Of a stretch of DNA of 35,052 nucleotides, positions 25,192 through 33,706 are shown piece after piece. Position numbers and translations under genes: made by a program. The notes under the pieces were generated by a model. It searched no databases, had not been told where the DNA came from, and saw nothing but the letters and a program-made list of their open reading frames with translations. The DNA lies in contig CAMDAB010000026.1 in the NCBI GenBank assembly GCA_945888475.1, positions 1 to 35,052 on the forward strand, written 5' to 3'. Source of the DNA: Saprospira grandis DSM 2844. Its GTDB lineage: Bacteria > Bacteroidota > Bacteroidia > Chitinophagales > Saprospiraceae. Every line of letters starts with the position of its first letter. Within the stretch, counting starts at the first letter, position 1.

Positions 25192-25260
25192 CTAAGGAGT
25201 CCGGTATTTTAATGCCGCTAACCAATGCCGCTGTTTTTGAAATCTTCTCCAAATAGATAG
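25192..25260. repeat. 69-base direct repeat, copy 2
   Basis: It differs by one base from 24767-24835. It ends 2 bases before the stop codon of the convergent TonB receptor gene. The single change (C at 25201) removes the outermost base pair of the hairpin seen in copy 1. Confidence 0.9.
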
Positions 25261-25262
25261 CT

Positions 25263-27731
25263 TTACTTGTTTTTTACCCTGAGAATATACCTGATGCCGA
25301 GGAAAATATTGCGCCCATCGGCAGGCAAAATACCCGGTCCCGGATAGCTCGATGCCCGGCGAGTAAAATATTTTTCATTCAGCAAATTATTTACTCCTGC
25401 CTGAAATTTTAAAAATCTCCAGCTGTAGCTGAACGAAGCATCGCAAACTGTGTAAGCGGGTATTTTGCCAACAACAGCTGTTGCAGAAATTTCTGCATTG
25501 GTAGCATCGGAATAATGACTAGCGGTGTAGCTAATTTGAGCACTGAACTGTAGTTTTTTATAAGCGAGATTCAGTCCGCTTCTGAAGGTAACGGGCGCCA
25601 ATAATTCCAATTTTTTTCCGGAAGCAGCACTGTTCTCATTTTTGAGGTAATAACCATTGAGCAGGGCAAAATTTGTAAAAACATCAATACCCCAATCTTG
25701 CGTTTCGGGTGCAAAGCATCTGATAAGATCCCATTCCAAAAGCGATTCAAAGCCTATGACATTTGCGTCTCCAATATTTGTTCTCAAGGTTATAAGCTGT
25801 AAAATTGTGGGATTCTCGGGGTCGGGGCTCTGAATCTGAACATTTCCAATTCTTTGGCGATAGGAAAGATAAAAAAGACTCAGATCAAAATTTAAACATT
25901 TAGCAAAAGTACCCCTGAAACCCAAATCGGCATTGAATCCATATTCGTCTTTCAACGCCGGATCAATTTCCTGATTTGGATTAGCAATACGCATGTCGTT
26001 GAAATTAATTGCCCTGTAATTTTGAGACAAATTGCTGTAAAGCTCCAAATGGTCGGTAGGTCTGTAACTGATACCCATACCAGCTAAAAAAATTGAGCGC
26101 GGCAGCGATTTCGATTCGTACACCGCCTCATTTCTCAAGGTATCGAAACCATCGGGACTGGGTAAGACCAGCAAATTTTGATAATACCCTTCCGCCCTTG
26201 TTTGGATGAATTCGTACCTGATTCCGGGGTTTATGGCAATTTTTTTACCAAGGCTTATGTAGTTCTCGGCAAAAATTGCTGCGTTGAAACTCGGAAAATT
26301 GTAATCGGATCGGAGTATTTCCTGTCCTGAATTGAATTGAAAATCATTTGCTTGTCCGCTGCTGTCACTATTTGAATAGCCTTGCTGCTGTTCAGTAAAT
26401 CCTTTGTATATTCTGAACCCACTAAGCGCCGTGGCATGAATTTTATTACCAATTTTGTAACGATGCATCAATCGGCTCTCGTTGCCGAAATTCCTGTAAA
26501 AACCTTTAATTAGATCTCGCTCTGCTCCGTAATCAACTCTATTAATTGGTGTAAGATTGCCCAATGATTGCCTGTCGGACCAAAGCATAAAGGTTCTTGA
26601 GTTGAATTTTGTTCTTGGCGAAATTTTATAATCTAAGCTCAAGGCACTAATGTTCCAGTTCACTTTGAACCAGTTTCGCACTCTTGTACTCTGTCTGGGA
26701 TTGCTGTTGAATGCTGCATCTGTCAAACCACCTGGCTGTCTCGCCAAATAGTGCATAAAAGTCTGTTCAAACCTGATGTTCAGCCTTTCGTTATGACGGT
26801 AGTTTATTGCAGCATAGCCATTGTGTAAGCCGTATTCCGAAAAAGGACGCCAGCCGTCCCCTCTCTTGTACTGATAATAGGCAAAATAATTGAGTTTTCC
26901 TTTGGCAATCGTACCTCCAACACTGTTGAACGTATTAAAAAAATTGAAAGAACCATAACTGTTTTCTGTGCTGAATACAAAAGGAGCATCTCTGTCGCCC
27001 TCTTTCATTTTAAAATTTAACAGTCCGCCAAATTGGGTTCCAAACTGCAGCGAAGCTGCTCCTCGAATGATCTCGATACGCTCGAGCGCCTGTGCAGGTG
27101 GGGTGTAATACGATTCGGGATATCCCAGCGCATCGGCACTGATATCGTATCCATTTTGTCGGGTATTGAAATTGGATGTACGATTTGGGCTCAAGCCTCT
27201 TCCCCCAATATTCAGCTGAATGCCTGAATTGTCGTTTTCCCAAATGTTTAATCCGGCAATTCTGGCATAAATCTGCCTGCTGTTGTTGGCTGCCAGATTT
27301 GCTTCGATTCTGTCTAATGAAATAATTTCAGATTTTTTACCGGCACCGATAATCATATTCTCCCAATCGACTGAGCGGAAATGATCAGTGGCAATCCCAT
27401 CATTCGACTTTACAGTAACAGTCGGCGCATGAAATTCAAGAAGACTAAGTTCAACAAGAATTGTGCTGTCAGTACCGATTGAAACTTGTCGCTTGCAGCT
27501 GTTATAAGCATTGGCATTTAAAATAAGGCTGTAAGTGCCTGCTGGGAGATTTGAAAAGCAAAATTCACCGTCGGCATTGCTTATTTGAATTTGAGCTTTT
27601 TCCACACAATATACATCGGCCTTTTTTATGACCGAACCAAAACTATCACGAACAGTTCCACAGAGATTAAACTGTGCAATGCCCTGGGAGCAAATCCAAA
27701 AGATGATAAAAATTGAACAGAAAAATCTCAT
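25263..27731 (-). CDS. TonB-dependent receptor, FecA/siderophore-type size
   Basis: This 822-residue outer-membrane receptor has a signal peptide (1-19, ending SQGIA/Q), a short carboxypeptidase-regulatory-like domain (about 22-95, GTVRDSFGSVIKKADVYC), a plug domain (about 110-245, with IGGRGLSPNRTSNF and LERIEIIRGAASLQFGTQFG) and a C-terminal barrel. The barrel ends with the usual NNLLNEKYFTRRASSYPGPG block before the last strand. Size and plug resemble iron-complex receptors such as FecA rather than SusC. The ligand is unknown. The start codon overlaps the stop of the upstream gamma-carboxylase-like gene as ATGA, so the two are translationally coupled, and a shared function is likely. Confidence 0.9.
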   Translation of the reverse strand: MRFFCSIFIIFWICSQGIAQFNLCGTVRDSFGSVIKKADVYCVEKAQIQISNADGEFCFSNLPAGTYSLILNANAYNSCKRQVSIGTDSTILVELSLLEFHAPTVTVKSNDGIATDHFRSVDWENMIIGAGKKSEIISLDRIEANLAANNSRQIYARIAGLNIWENDNSGIQLNIGGRGLSPNRTSNFNTRQNGYDISADALGYPESYYTPPAQALERIEIIRGAASLQFGTQFGGLLNFKMKEGDRDAPFVFSTENSYGSFNFFNTFNSVGGTIAKGKLNYFAYYQYKRGDGWRPFSEYGLHNGYAAINYRHNERLNIRFEQTFMHYLARQPGGLTDAAFNSNPRQSTRVRNWFKVNWNISALSLDYKISPRTKFNSRTFMLWSDRQSLGNLTPINRVDYGAERDLIKGFYRNFGNESRLMHRYKIGNKIHATALSGFRIYKGFTEQQQGYSNSDSSGQANDFQFNSGQEILRSDYNFPSFNAAIFAENYISLGKKIAINPGIRYEFIQTRAEGYYQNLLVLPSPDGFDTLRNEAVYESKSLPRSIFLAGMGISYRPTDHLELYSNLSQNYRAINFNDMRIANPNQEIDPALKDEYGFNADLGFRGTFAKCLNFDLSLFYLSYRQRIGNVQIQSPDPENPTILQLITLRTNIGDANVIGFESLLEWDLIRCFAPETQDWGIDVFTNFALLNGYYLKNENSAASGKKLELLAPVTFRSGLNLAYKKLQFSAQISYTASHYSDATNAEISATAVVGKIPAYTVCDASFSYSWRFLKFQAGVNNLLNEKYFTRRASSYPGPGILPADGRNIFLGIRYILRVKNK

Positions 27732-29083
27732 AAAGCTTTATAAAATAGTATCCAGGGTTTGTGATAAATACCATTTTTTTGAGCTGCCAAATCAACATTT
27801 GGATCAATCAATCTTTTCGATGTTCTACCATTGAGCGTTACAAAGCAGTCTACATAAACTTTAGGATTTTCATAGCCTCTTTCCTTGTATGTTTTTGCCA
27901 GATAATGGGCAAATTGGAGTATCATATCGGGTTGATAGGCCATAAAGACTTCCTGCTTTTCAGTCAAAAATTTTCTATTGTTAACCTCTGTCATTTTTCC
28001 ATTTTGGTCAATTACCTTAAATTCTGCCGATCCGGTTTTTTCAACCAGCATCACCTTCCATGAAAATCGGAATCCTTCTTCTGTCCAAAGTACATTGCCG
28101 GGATATAGCCAATGCCTTAGGGGAAAAAGTAGCTGCCACAAAACAAAGCACCAAATTAAAAAGGGCAGTTTTTTGTTGCTCCGAATTTGCGATGCAATCA
28201 CTTTATTTTTTCCTTGTTTTAATTTAGACAAAGTCAAAATAAAAATAAGGTCAAAGGTACTAATTATTTTTTTATGCCAAAATTCTGAGAAAAAAATTAA
28301 TGAAAATGCGATCATTGCAATTGGAAAAATTCCAATATTGAATAAAATTCCACTCATGATGTGAAAGATCAGCACAGCTGCATAGGCAAATATTCTGCTT
28401 TTTTTGTTCCAAAGCAAGAAAGGGATGCATAAGTCGTAAATTGCAGAAAACCAAGCGAAAATATAGGCGCTAAGCGGTAAAACCAACAGTTGTCCAAATG
28501 TGGGAATATCATTCATTCTTGCCAGCCAGATTTTCAGTGGTTGGGCGTGAAAAAGCCAATCTGGTTGGAGCTTTGCTAGGCCTGCATAAAGATAAACGAC
28601 AGCAATTTGAAACTGCAAAATTAAAATCATCCAGCGCGGAACTGTATCGGCATTCGATCGACTGTTAAAATAGACATCTACAGAACTGGCACTGTTTGCT
28701 GGTAAAAAAATCAAAAGAAATGATAAAAGACTGATCAGATAATAATGATTCAGGTAATGCGTTAGGTCGATCAGTTCAAAATAGCTGAACAATAAAAAAA
28801 AACTAATTGCTGAAATTCTGTAAAATGCCCCTAGTAATATCCCAAGAGATGATAGGATGAGCAAGGCATATAATATATATGTAGTGACTGCCCCCATTGG
28901 TTGAACCCATTCAAAACCAAGGTATTTAAAGTAAAATCCGGGCTCGATGTAGAATTTGTTTACAAATCCCAGTAGCAAATTTCTAAGCAGGGCAAAAAAC
29001 ATGAGCGATCCGAATAATATTCGAAAGCCTATAAGCGGAGCTATGCTAGTCTCCTCAGTTAGTCTTTTAGTGTAATTTTGCAT
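27728..29083 (-). CDS. HTTM-domain membrane protein, vitamin K-dependent gamma-glutamyl carboxylase homologue
   Basis: This 451-residue integral membrane protein aligns, as far as I can recall it, along the human gamma-glutamyl carboxylase core. Asn112-His113 (LNHYYL) correspond to the human Asn159-His160 region. Lys171 in AGLAKLQPDW corresponds to the catalytic-base Lys218. His241 in FHIMSGILFNIGIFP matches a conserved histidine. The soluble C-terminal part contains VYVDCFVTLNGR and RLIDPNVD, close to the human equivalents. Most of the first 320 residues are hydrophobic helices. Whether it carboxylates glutamate, only oxidises a quinone, or does something else is unknown. It is first in a two-gene operon with the TonB receptor. 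Confidence 0.82.
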   Translation of the reverse strand: MQNYTKRLTEETSIAPLIGFRILFGSLMFFALLRNLLLGFVNKFYIEPGFYFKYLGFEWVQPMGAVTTYILYALLILSSLGILLGAFYRISAISFFLLFSYFELIDLTHYLNHYYLISLLSFLLIFLPANSASSVDVYFNSRSNADTVPRWMILILQFQIAVVYLYAGLAKLQPDWLFHAQPLKIWLARMNDIPTFGQLLVLPLSAYIFAWFSAIYDLCIPFLLWNKKSRIFAYAAVLIFHIMSGILFNIGIFPIAMIAFSLIFFSEFWHKKIISTFDLIFILTLSKLKQGKNKVIASQIRSNKKLPFLIWCFVLWQLLFPLRHWLYPGNVLWTEEGFRFSWKVMLVEKTGSAEFKVIDQNGKMTEVNNRKFLTEKQEVFMAYQPDMILQFAHYLAKTYKERGYENPKVYVDCFVTLNGRTSKRLIDPNVDLAAQKNGIYHKPWILFYKAL

Positions 29084-29138
29084 GCTTGGTACTAAAATTA
29101 TGTCAATAACATCCGCTTCAATAACTTAGTTTTCGATT

Positions 29139-29168
29139 CAAAACTATGGTTTAGTTTTTATTCACAAA
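29139..29168 (-). promoter_or_regulatory. promoter of the carboxylase-like/TonB receptor operon
   Basis: On the minus strand TTTG (complement of 29165-29168) is followed after 18 bases by TAGTTTTG (complement of 29139-29146), a full TAnnTTTG match. The leader to the ATG at 29083 would be about 50 bases. Bases 29084-29392 contain no gene. No exact consensus was found for the divergent gene at 29393; TATATTTA near 29280 is the nearest. Confidence 0.6.
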
Positions 29169-29392
29169 AGATAATCTGCATCACTTTTTAAAATAGATTA
29201 CCGAGCGCTGAAAATTCAATTTTGTTAAATTTCAATACTATTTTTTAATTTTATTCGTTCTTAAAGAAAGAATTTTTTTATATTTACTCCAAATTACGGT
29301 GTAATAAAAAGATTGCCTAACATCTATTTAGCTAATCTCCTGATAATAAGACAGATAAAAACCTATATTAAATAACCTCATACAGAATTGAG

Positions 29393-30376
29393 ATGCAAAA
29401 GATTTTCTCTACCCTTGCTATAGTTTTAGGATTGGGTGCTGCTGTAAACGCTCAGAGCGGATATCAGCCAGCTTATCCGCTCGAAGTTGGTGTTCAATTG
29501 GGCACTTCTATGTTTTTGGGCGATTTAGGTGGTCAGTCCGGCATTGGAAGACCTTTCCTACGCGACACAGATTTTAAAGCCATAAGACCTACCATAGGAA
29601 TTTTTGGCCGTTGGAATTTCGGGGCTTACTTTTCCGCCCGATTAGACCTCAACTTTCTCCGTCTTTATGGAGATGATAATTTATCTTCAATAGGAACCAG
29701 AGGTGGTTTTGACGGTGAAGATCCAAATCGTGGCGATGGCGACGATGCATGGTTCCGCTATTACCGTCAGCTTAATTTCCGCACCAATGTTTTTGAAGCG
29801 GCTGCAATTGGTGAAATTATCCCCTACAACTTCGAACTGGGTGGTGGATATCAGGATTACAGTGTATTGTCTCCTTATGCACTCATTGGTATTGGTATTT
29901 ATAACTTCAAGCCACAGGGAATAACCTCCGATGGAGCTTGGGTTGATCTGAAACCTCTAAGAACTGAAGGTCAGGGTTTTGTTGATGGTCGTGTACCATA
30001 CAAACTCACTCAATTGAATGTTCCAATCGGTTTTGGTCTGAAATGGACCTATAACGATACATGGACGATGGCACTTGAGGTAAATAACCGTCTTACATTC
30101 ACCGACTATATCGATGATGTAAGTACCGATTATGTAAATCCGCAGGTATTTATCGATAATATGCCAATCGATCAGGCCAATTTGGCAATAAGTATGGCAC
30201 GTCGCTCTGTAGAAATTGATCCAGGTTTTATCAATGGAGAAGTTTCTGCTCCCGGAGAGCAGCGTGGCGACCCCAAAGATAATGACTCTTTCTACTCCAT
30301 TAACATTCGTTTCAGCTACCTCATCGATCCTGCTTCTTTTGGCGGTGGTCGTCGCTATGGTTGCCCTGTTTGGTAA
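29393..30376 (+). CDS. outer-membrane beta-barrel protein, PorG/DUF6089-like
   Basis: This 327-residue protein has a signal peptide (MQKIFSTLAIVLGLGAAVNA, cut before QSG) and a predicted small barrel. The N-terminal strand EVGVQLGTSMFLGDLGG, the block RPTIGIFGRWNFG, and LTQLNVPIGFGLKW followed by RLTFTDYIDDVSTDY resemble PorG and DUF6089 proteins. PorG is the outer-membrane part of the type IX secretion core. The assignment to PorG itself is uncertain, since several DUF6089 paralogues usually exist per genome. The C-terminus (GGGRRYGCPVW) ends in an aromatic residue. Two terminators follow. The gene is divergent from the carboxylase-like operon and convergent with hddC. Confidence 0.65.
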   Translation: MQKIFSTLAIVLGLGAAVNAQSGYQPAYPLEVGVQLGTSMFLGDLGGQSGIGRPFLRDTDFKAIRPTIGIFGRWNFGAYFSARLDLNFLRLYGDDNLSSIGTRGGFDGEDPNRGDGDDAWFRYYRQLNFRTNVFEAAAIGEIIPYNFELGGGYQDYSVLSPYALIGIGIYNFKPQGITSDGAWVDLKPLRTEGQGFVDGRVPYKLTQLNVPIGFGLKWTYNDTWTMALEVNNRLTFTDYIDDVSTDYVNPQVFIDNMPIDQANLAISMARRSVEIDPGFINGEVSAPGEQRGDPKDNDSFYSINIRFSYLIDPASFGGGRRYGCPVW

Positions 30377-30397
30377 AAGAATTAGCATAAGAAATAT

Positions 30398-30429
30398 AAA
30401 AAGGACTGCAAATATGTGGTCCTTTTTTT
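30398..30429 (+). terminator. intrinsic terminator after the PorG-like gene
   Basis: AAAAAGGAC (30398-30406) pairs with GTCCTTTTT (30419-30427) around a 12-base loop, and the T-run continues to 30429. Confidence 0.8.
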
Positions 30430-30451
30430 GTGTACTAAACAAAGCGTCTGA

Positions 30452-30497
30452 TAAAAAAACAAAAGCGATTCAGTGTGAACCGAACCGCTTTCTTTTT
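30452..30497. terminator. probable bidirectional terminator between convergent genes
   Basis: AAAGCG-A-TTC (30462-30471) pairs with GAA-C-CGCTTT (30482-30491), with one A-C mismatch. It is flanked by an A-run on the left and TCTTTTT on the right. It can therefore serve both the PorG-like gene on the plus strand and the gmhA-hddC operon on the minus strand. Confidence 0.55.
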
Positions 30498-30591
30498 ATT
30501 CCTTTTACTAACCTGAAAAAAATCAGATCATGTAGTTCTACAATCGTGCCAATTTTAAAAAGTTGTAGATTATTTTAAAAAATTAACATTT

Positions 30592-31284
30592 TTATCGTAA
30601 ATCAATATTGGCCTTTTGGTAATCCTCCGGAATACCTATGTCGATAAAGTAGCCATCGAGTTCTATTCCAAAAACTTGAAGCGCTTTCAAATATTTTTCC
30701 ATAAAATCTTTTTCGAAAGAAAATTTACGATAGTTTTCAAAATGTTGCTGCAGAAGTCCGGCGGTAAACATATATACTCCGGCGTTAATCAGACCCTCAT
30801 CGGCATATTGTTTTTCGAGAAAAGCTATTACGCGCTTATCCGCATCGCAATTAACTAGGCCATAACGGTCGAAATGCTGCATCCTTTTCAATGCAATGGC
30901 CATATCGGCATTTTTCTCTTTATAAAAACTGTGTAATTCATAAAGGTTGCAACTAAAAAGTGTATCGCCGTTCAGGATGGTCCAAACGGATTCAGGACGG
31001 GAATTTTCAAGCGCAAAGCGAATAGCGCCACCGGTTCCCAGGGCTTCTTTCTCAACAGCATAGTTTAGTTTTATGCCTTTATAAGTTTCGCCAAAATGTT
31101 GGATGATAAGTTCTGCTTTGTATCCGACCGAGAGCGTAATTTCCTGATAGCCAAATTGCACACAATGATCGAGCAGATGTTCGAGAAATGGCCTTTCGGC
31201 AACGGGCGCCATGGGTTTCGGCACATCGCTTACGACCGATTGAAGCCTGCTGCCGAAACCTCCGGCCAAAATGAGCGCCTGCAT
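30592..31284 (-). CDS. hddC: D-glycero-alpha-D-manno-heptose-1-phosphate guanylyltransferase-like nucleotidyltransferase
   Basis: This 230-residue sugar-phosphate nucleotidyltransferase is most likely HddC, which makes GDP-D-glycero-D-manno-heptose for surface glycans. The N-terminal nucleotide-binding signature is LILAGGFGSRLQ (4-15), followed by DVPKPMAPV (20-28). The metal-binding aspartate lies in LNGDTLF. The choice of heptose over hexose rests mainly on its partner: gmhA lies 3 bases upstream in the same operon. Other sugar-1-phosphate nucleotidyltransferases look similar, so a different sugar is possible. The kinase (HddA) and phosphatase (GmhB) genes of the pathway are not in the window. 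Confidence 0.75.
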   Translation of the reverse strand: MQALILAGGFGSRLQSVVSDVPKPMAPVAERPFLEHLLDHCVQFGYQEITLSVGYKAELIIQHFGETYKGIKLNYAVEKEALGTGGAIRFALENSRPESVWTILNGDTLFSCNLYELHSFYKEKNADMAIALKRMQHFDRYGLVNCDADKRVIAFLEKQYADEGLINAGVYMFTAGLLQQHFENYRKFSFEKDFMEKYLKALQVFGIELDGYFIDIGIPEDYQKANIDLR

Positions 31285-31287
31285 CGT

Positions 31288-31860
31288 CTAAAATAGTTTT
31301 TCCTCAACAAATTCACATATGATATGTCCAACCAGAATATGAGCTTCTTGTATACGGGGCGTATCGCTGGAGGGCATATTCAGTAAAATATCGCATAATT
31401 CTTTCATCCTTCCGCCACTTTCTCCTGTCATGCCAATGACATACATGCCTTGTTTTTTAGCAGCTTCAATTGCTTTTATAATATTTTTACTGTTGCCGGA
31501 TGTTGAAATTCCAATAAAAACATCACCGGGGCGGCCTTTTGCAATAATCATTCTGGAGTAGACCTCATCGAAACTGTAATCGTTGGCTACGGCAGTAAGA
31601 TAGGAGCTGTTTACATGCAGGGCCTCGGCATAAAGCGGGGTCCTATCCTTGTAAAAACGGCCCGAAAACTCAGCCGCCAGGTGCTGTGCATCGGCTGCGC
31701 TGCCACCATTTCCAGCAAAAAGCAATTTTTTATCAGCATTGAGCGCTTCAACACAAATTTCTACTGATTTTTCAATTTCTCTCAGCAAAGCTTCGTTTTG
31801 CAAAAGTGCTTCCTTTACTTTTAAACTACTTTCGATACGTTGTTTTATCCTATTTATCAT
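31288..31860 (-). CDS. gmhA: phosphoheptose isomerase
   Basis: GmhA converts sedoheptulose 7-phosphate to D-glycero-D-manno-heptose 7-phosphate, the first step to heptose nucleotides. It is a 190-residue single SIS domain. Zinc-site and catalytic residues match E. coli: His60 and Glu64 (DAQHLAAEFSGRF), Gln171 and His179 (RIQEAHILVGH). The phosphate loop is FAGNGGSAADA (48-58), and a second serine loop is ISTSGNSKN (118-126). It is the first gene of a two-gene operon with hddC. Confidence 0.92.
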   Translation of the reverse strand: MINRIKQRIESSLKVKEALLQNEALLREIEKSVEICVEALNADKKLLFAGNGGSAADAQHLAAEFSGRFYKDRTPLYAEALHVNSSYLTAVANDYSFDEVYSRMIIAKGRPGDVFIGISTSGNSKNIIKAIEAAKKQGMYVIGMTGESGGRMKELCDILLNMPSSDTPRIQEAHILVGHIICEFVEEKLF

Positions 31861-31882
31861 TAGTTCCTTTTTTTGAGTAACA

Positions 31883-31890
31883 CAAAAATA
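31883..31890 (-). promoter_or_regulatory. -7 promoter element of gmhA
   Basis: On the minus strand TATTTTTG (complement of 31883-31890) matches TAnnTTTG, 23 bases before the gmhA ATG. A TTG (complement of 31905-31907) lies upstream with a short 14-base spacer, so only the -7 element is convincing. Confidence 0.4.
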
Positions 31891-31983
31891 GATAATTATG
31901 AAAACAATTTCGGACTAAATGTTAATTTTAATCGTAATTTTAAGATGAATGCATAGCCTATCAACAAACCAATCGCAAAGCAG

Positions 31984-33333
31984 ATGGAATCAGCGCCTAA
32001 GAAGTTAAGATTTTTTGACTTGACCATGATTGTAATCAGTCTGGTCATTGGTATGGGAATTTTCAAGACTCCTGTAAATGTTGCTCAGAACGCACTCAGC
32101 CCATCTATATTTTTTATGGCTTGGTTTATGGGTGGATTGATTGCTTTATCGGGGGCACTTACCTATGCTGAAATTGGTTCCAGATATCCGGTCACAGGAG
32201 GATATTACAAAATATTTTCGGCATGTTACCACCCATCGGTGGCCTTTGCCATTAATTCTATTATTTTGGTATAGAATGCAGCCTCTGTTGCTGCGGTAGC
32301 TTTGGTAGGTGCTGAATATATATCAAACGTTGTATTCAGCAATGGACAAAACACTGCAGAGCTAAAAATGTGGATTGCCGGCATCTGTATACTGCTTTTT
32401 TATGGATTGAATTTGTTGGGTTTGAGAACGAGCACCTTTGTTCAAAATCTGCTGATGATGTTTAAATTAGGGCTCATGCTGCTTATCATCAGCGTACTTT
32501 TTGTTTCACCCGATGCCAATATTGCTCAATCACTTTCTACAACATCTGCTTCGGAGATGAACTGGTCCGATTTCGGATATGCAATGGGTGTTTGTCTGGT
32601 AGCAGTTTCATTTACTTATGGGGGGTTTCAGCACAGTATTAATTTTGGGGCAGAAGTCAAAAATTCGCGCATAATGCCAAGGGCAATTCTTGCCGGTATA
32701 GCAGCTGTAATCCTGCTCTATTTGGTTATTAATTATGCTTATTACAGGGTAATTGGTTTCGAAGAATTGGGAAAAGCCGAATCGATAGGAGCCCTTATGG
32801 CATCGAAAATACTAGGTAGTTCTGGTTTTACAGTAGTATCGCTGCTCTTTTTCTTTTCAGTTTTGGGTTATGTAAATGTGATGCTGCTCAGTAATCCAAG
32901 AGTTATGTTTGCAATGAGTGAAGAAGGGACCATGCCCAAATCCTTTCAACAATCGAATGCCAAAACAAAGGTATTGACTACAGCCCTCACAGTTTTCACC
33001 ATTACGATTGTTATTACCTTATTTTATGCCAAAGAATTTGATAAGATTTTAGATTATATTATGTTTCTGGACAGTATTGGTATGGCATTTTCGGCTGCAA
33101 CTATTTTCTTTTTTAGATACAGAAAGTTAAAACCCGATGGGCAGGAAATTTATAAAATGCCGCTCTATCCAATCATGCCTGTTTTTTATATTCTTGCTTA
33201 TATTTTTATTGCATCAAGTGTTTTTGTAAAAAAACCTGATGCGGCGTTGAACGGTCTAATCATTTTTGTGGTTTTCTTTGTTATGTACTGGATTGTGCAG
33301 TATTTTAAAAATTACGCGAAAAAACCTGACTAA
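31984..33333 (+). pseudogene. APC-family amino acid permease interrupted by one in-frame amber codon
   Basis: One continuous frame of 449 sense codons is interrupted only by TAG at 32272-32274. The N-terminal 96 residues (IGMGIFKTPVNVAQNAL, ALTYAEIGSRYPVTGGYY) and the remainder (FGAEVKNSRIMPRAILAGI, LLSNPRVMFAMSEEGTMPK) are both clear amino acid-polyamine-organocation permease sequence with about 12 membrane segments in total. The codons on each side (IILV, then NAASVAAVAL) read as one membrane helix. A single base change from TGG or CAG would explain the TAG. TAG is used as a normal stop elsewhere here (rsmA, the exported protein), so general recoding is unlikely. It could be a recent inactivation or a sequencing error. 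Confidence 0.8.
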
Positions 33334-33705
33334 ATGAGTATTGATAATAAGGTCGACATGTATATTTCTACCTTTCCTGAGCCGGTTCAGGATAAATTGA
33401 GAGAGATTAGAGCTGCTATTTTAGAAAATGCCTCTGGCTGCGAGGAATATATTTCATATGCAATGCCGGCATACAGGTACATGGATAAGCCTTTAGTCTA
33501 TTATGCTGTGACGAAAAAACATATCGGATTCTATGCAATGCCTTCTGCTCATGAAGCTTTTGACACAGAACTTGCGCCCTACAAAAGAAGTAAGTCTTCG
33601 GTGCAGTTTCCGTTAGATAAGGATCTGCCAATTGAACTGATTACCAAACTGATCCAATACAGGGTAAATGAGAATCTGGTAATAGATAATGAGGAAGGAA
33701 AATAG
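33334..33705 (+). CDS. DUF1801 domain protein (YdhG-like)
   Basis: This 123-residue cytoplasmic protein of the DUF1801/YdhG family, sometimes called iron-chaperone-like, has no established reaction. The family pattern is visible: an N-terminal helix TFPEPVQDKLREIRAAI, then ENASGCEEYISYAMPAYRYM, the short strand HIGFYAMP (62-69) and the block RSKSSVQFPLDKDLP near the C-terminus. The ATG follows the permease TAA without any gap, so its translation probably depends on ribosomes leaving the permease. The amber codon in that gene might therefore lower its expression. It ends 1 base before the convergent pseudo-PrsW stop. Confidence 0.82.
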   Translation: MSIDNKVDMYISTFPEPVQDKLREIRAAILENASGCEEYISYAMPAYRYMDKPLVYYAVTKKHIGFYAMPSAHEAFDTELAPYKRSKSSVQFPLDKDLPIELITKLIQYRVNENLVIDNEEGK

Positions 33706-33706
33706 T

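Noticed and set aside
24767-25260. Insertion sequence or CRISPR array
   Set aside because: Only two repeat copies about 0.4 kb apart, no transposase frame and no regular spacers.
30592-31860. Complete heptose nucleotide operon
   Set aside because: Only gmhA and hddC are present; kinase and phosphatase genes must lie elsewhere, so no new pathway claim is made.
31984-32274. Short separate gene of 96 residues before a second permease gene
   Set aside because: Both parts are in the same frame and together make one normal permease; a single amber codon explains the split better than two genes.
32272-32274. Genome-wide recoding of TAG
   Set aside because: TAG ends several intact genes here at natural family lengths (rsmA, the exported protein, the DUF1801 gene), so it is a normal stop.
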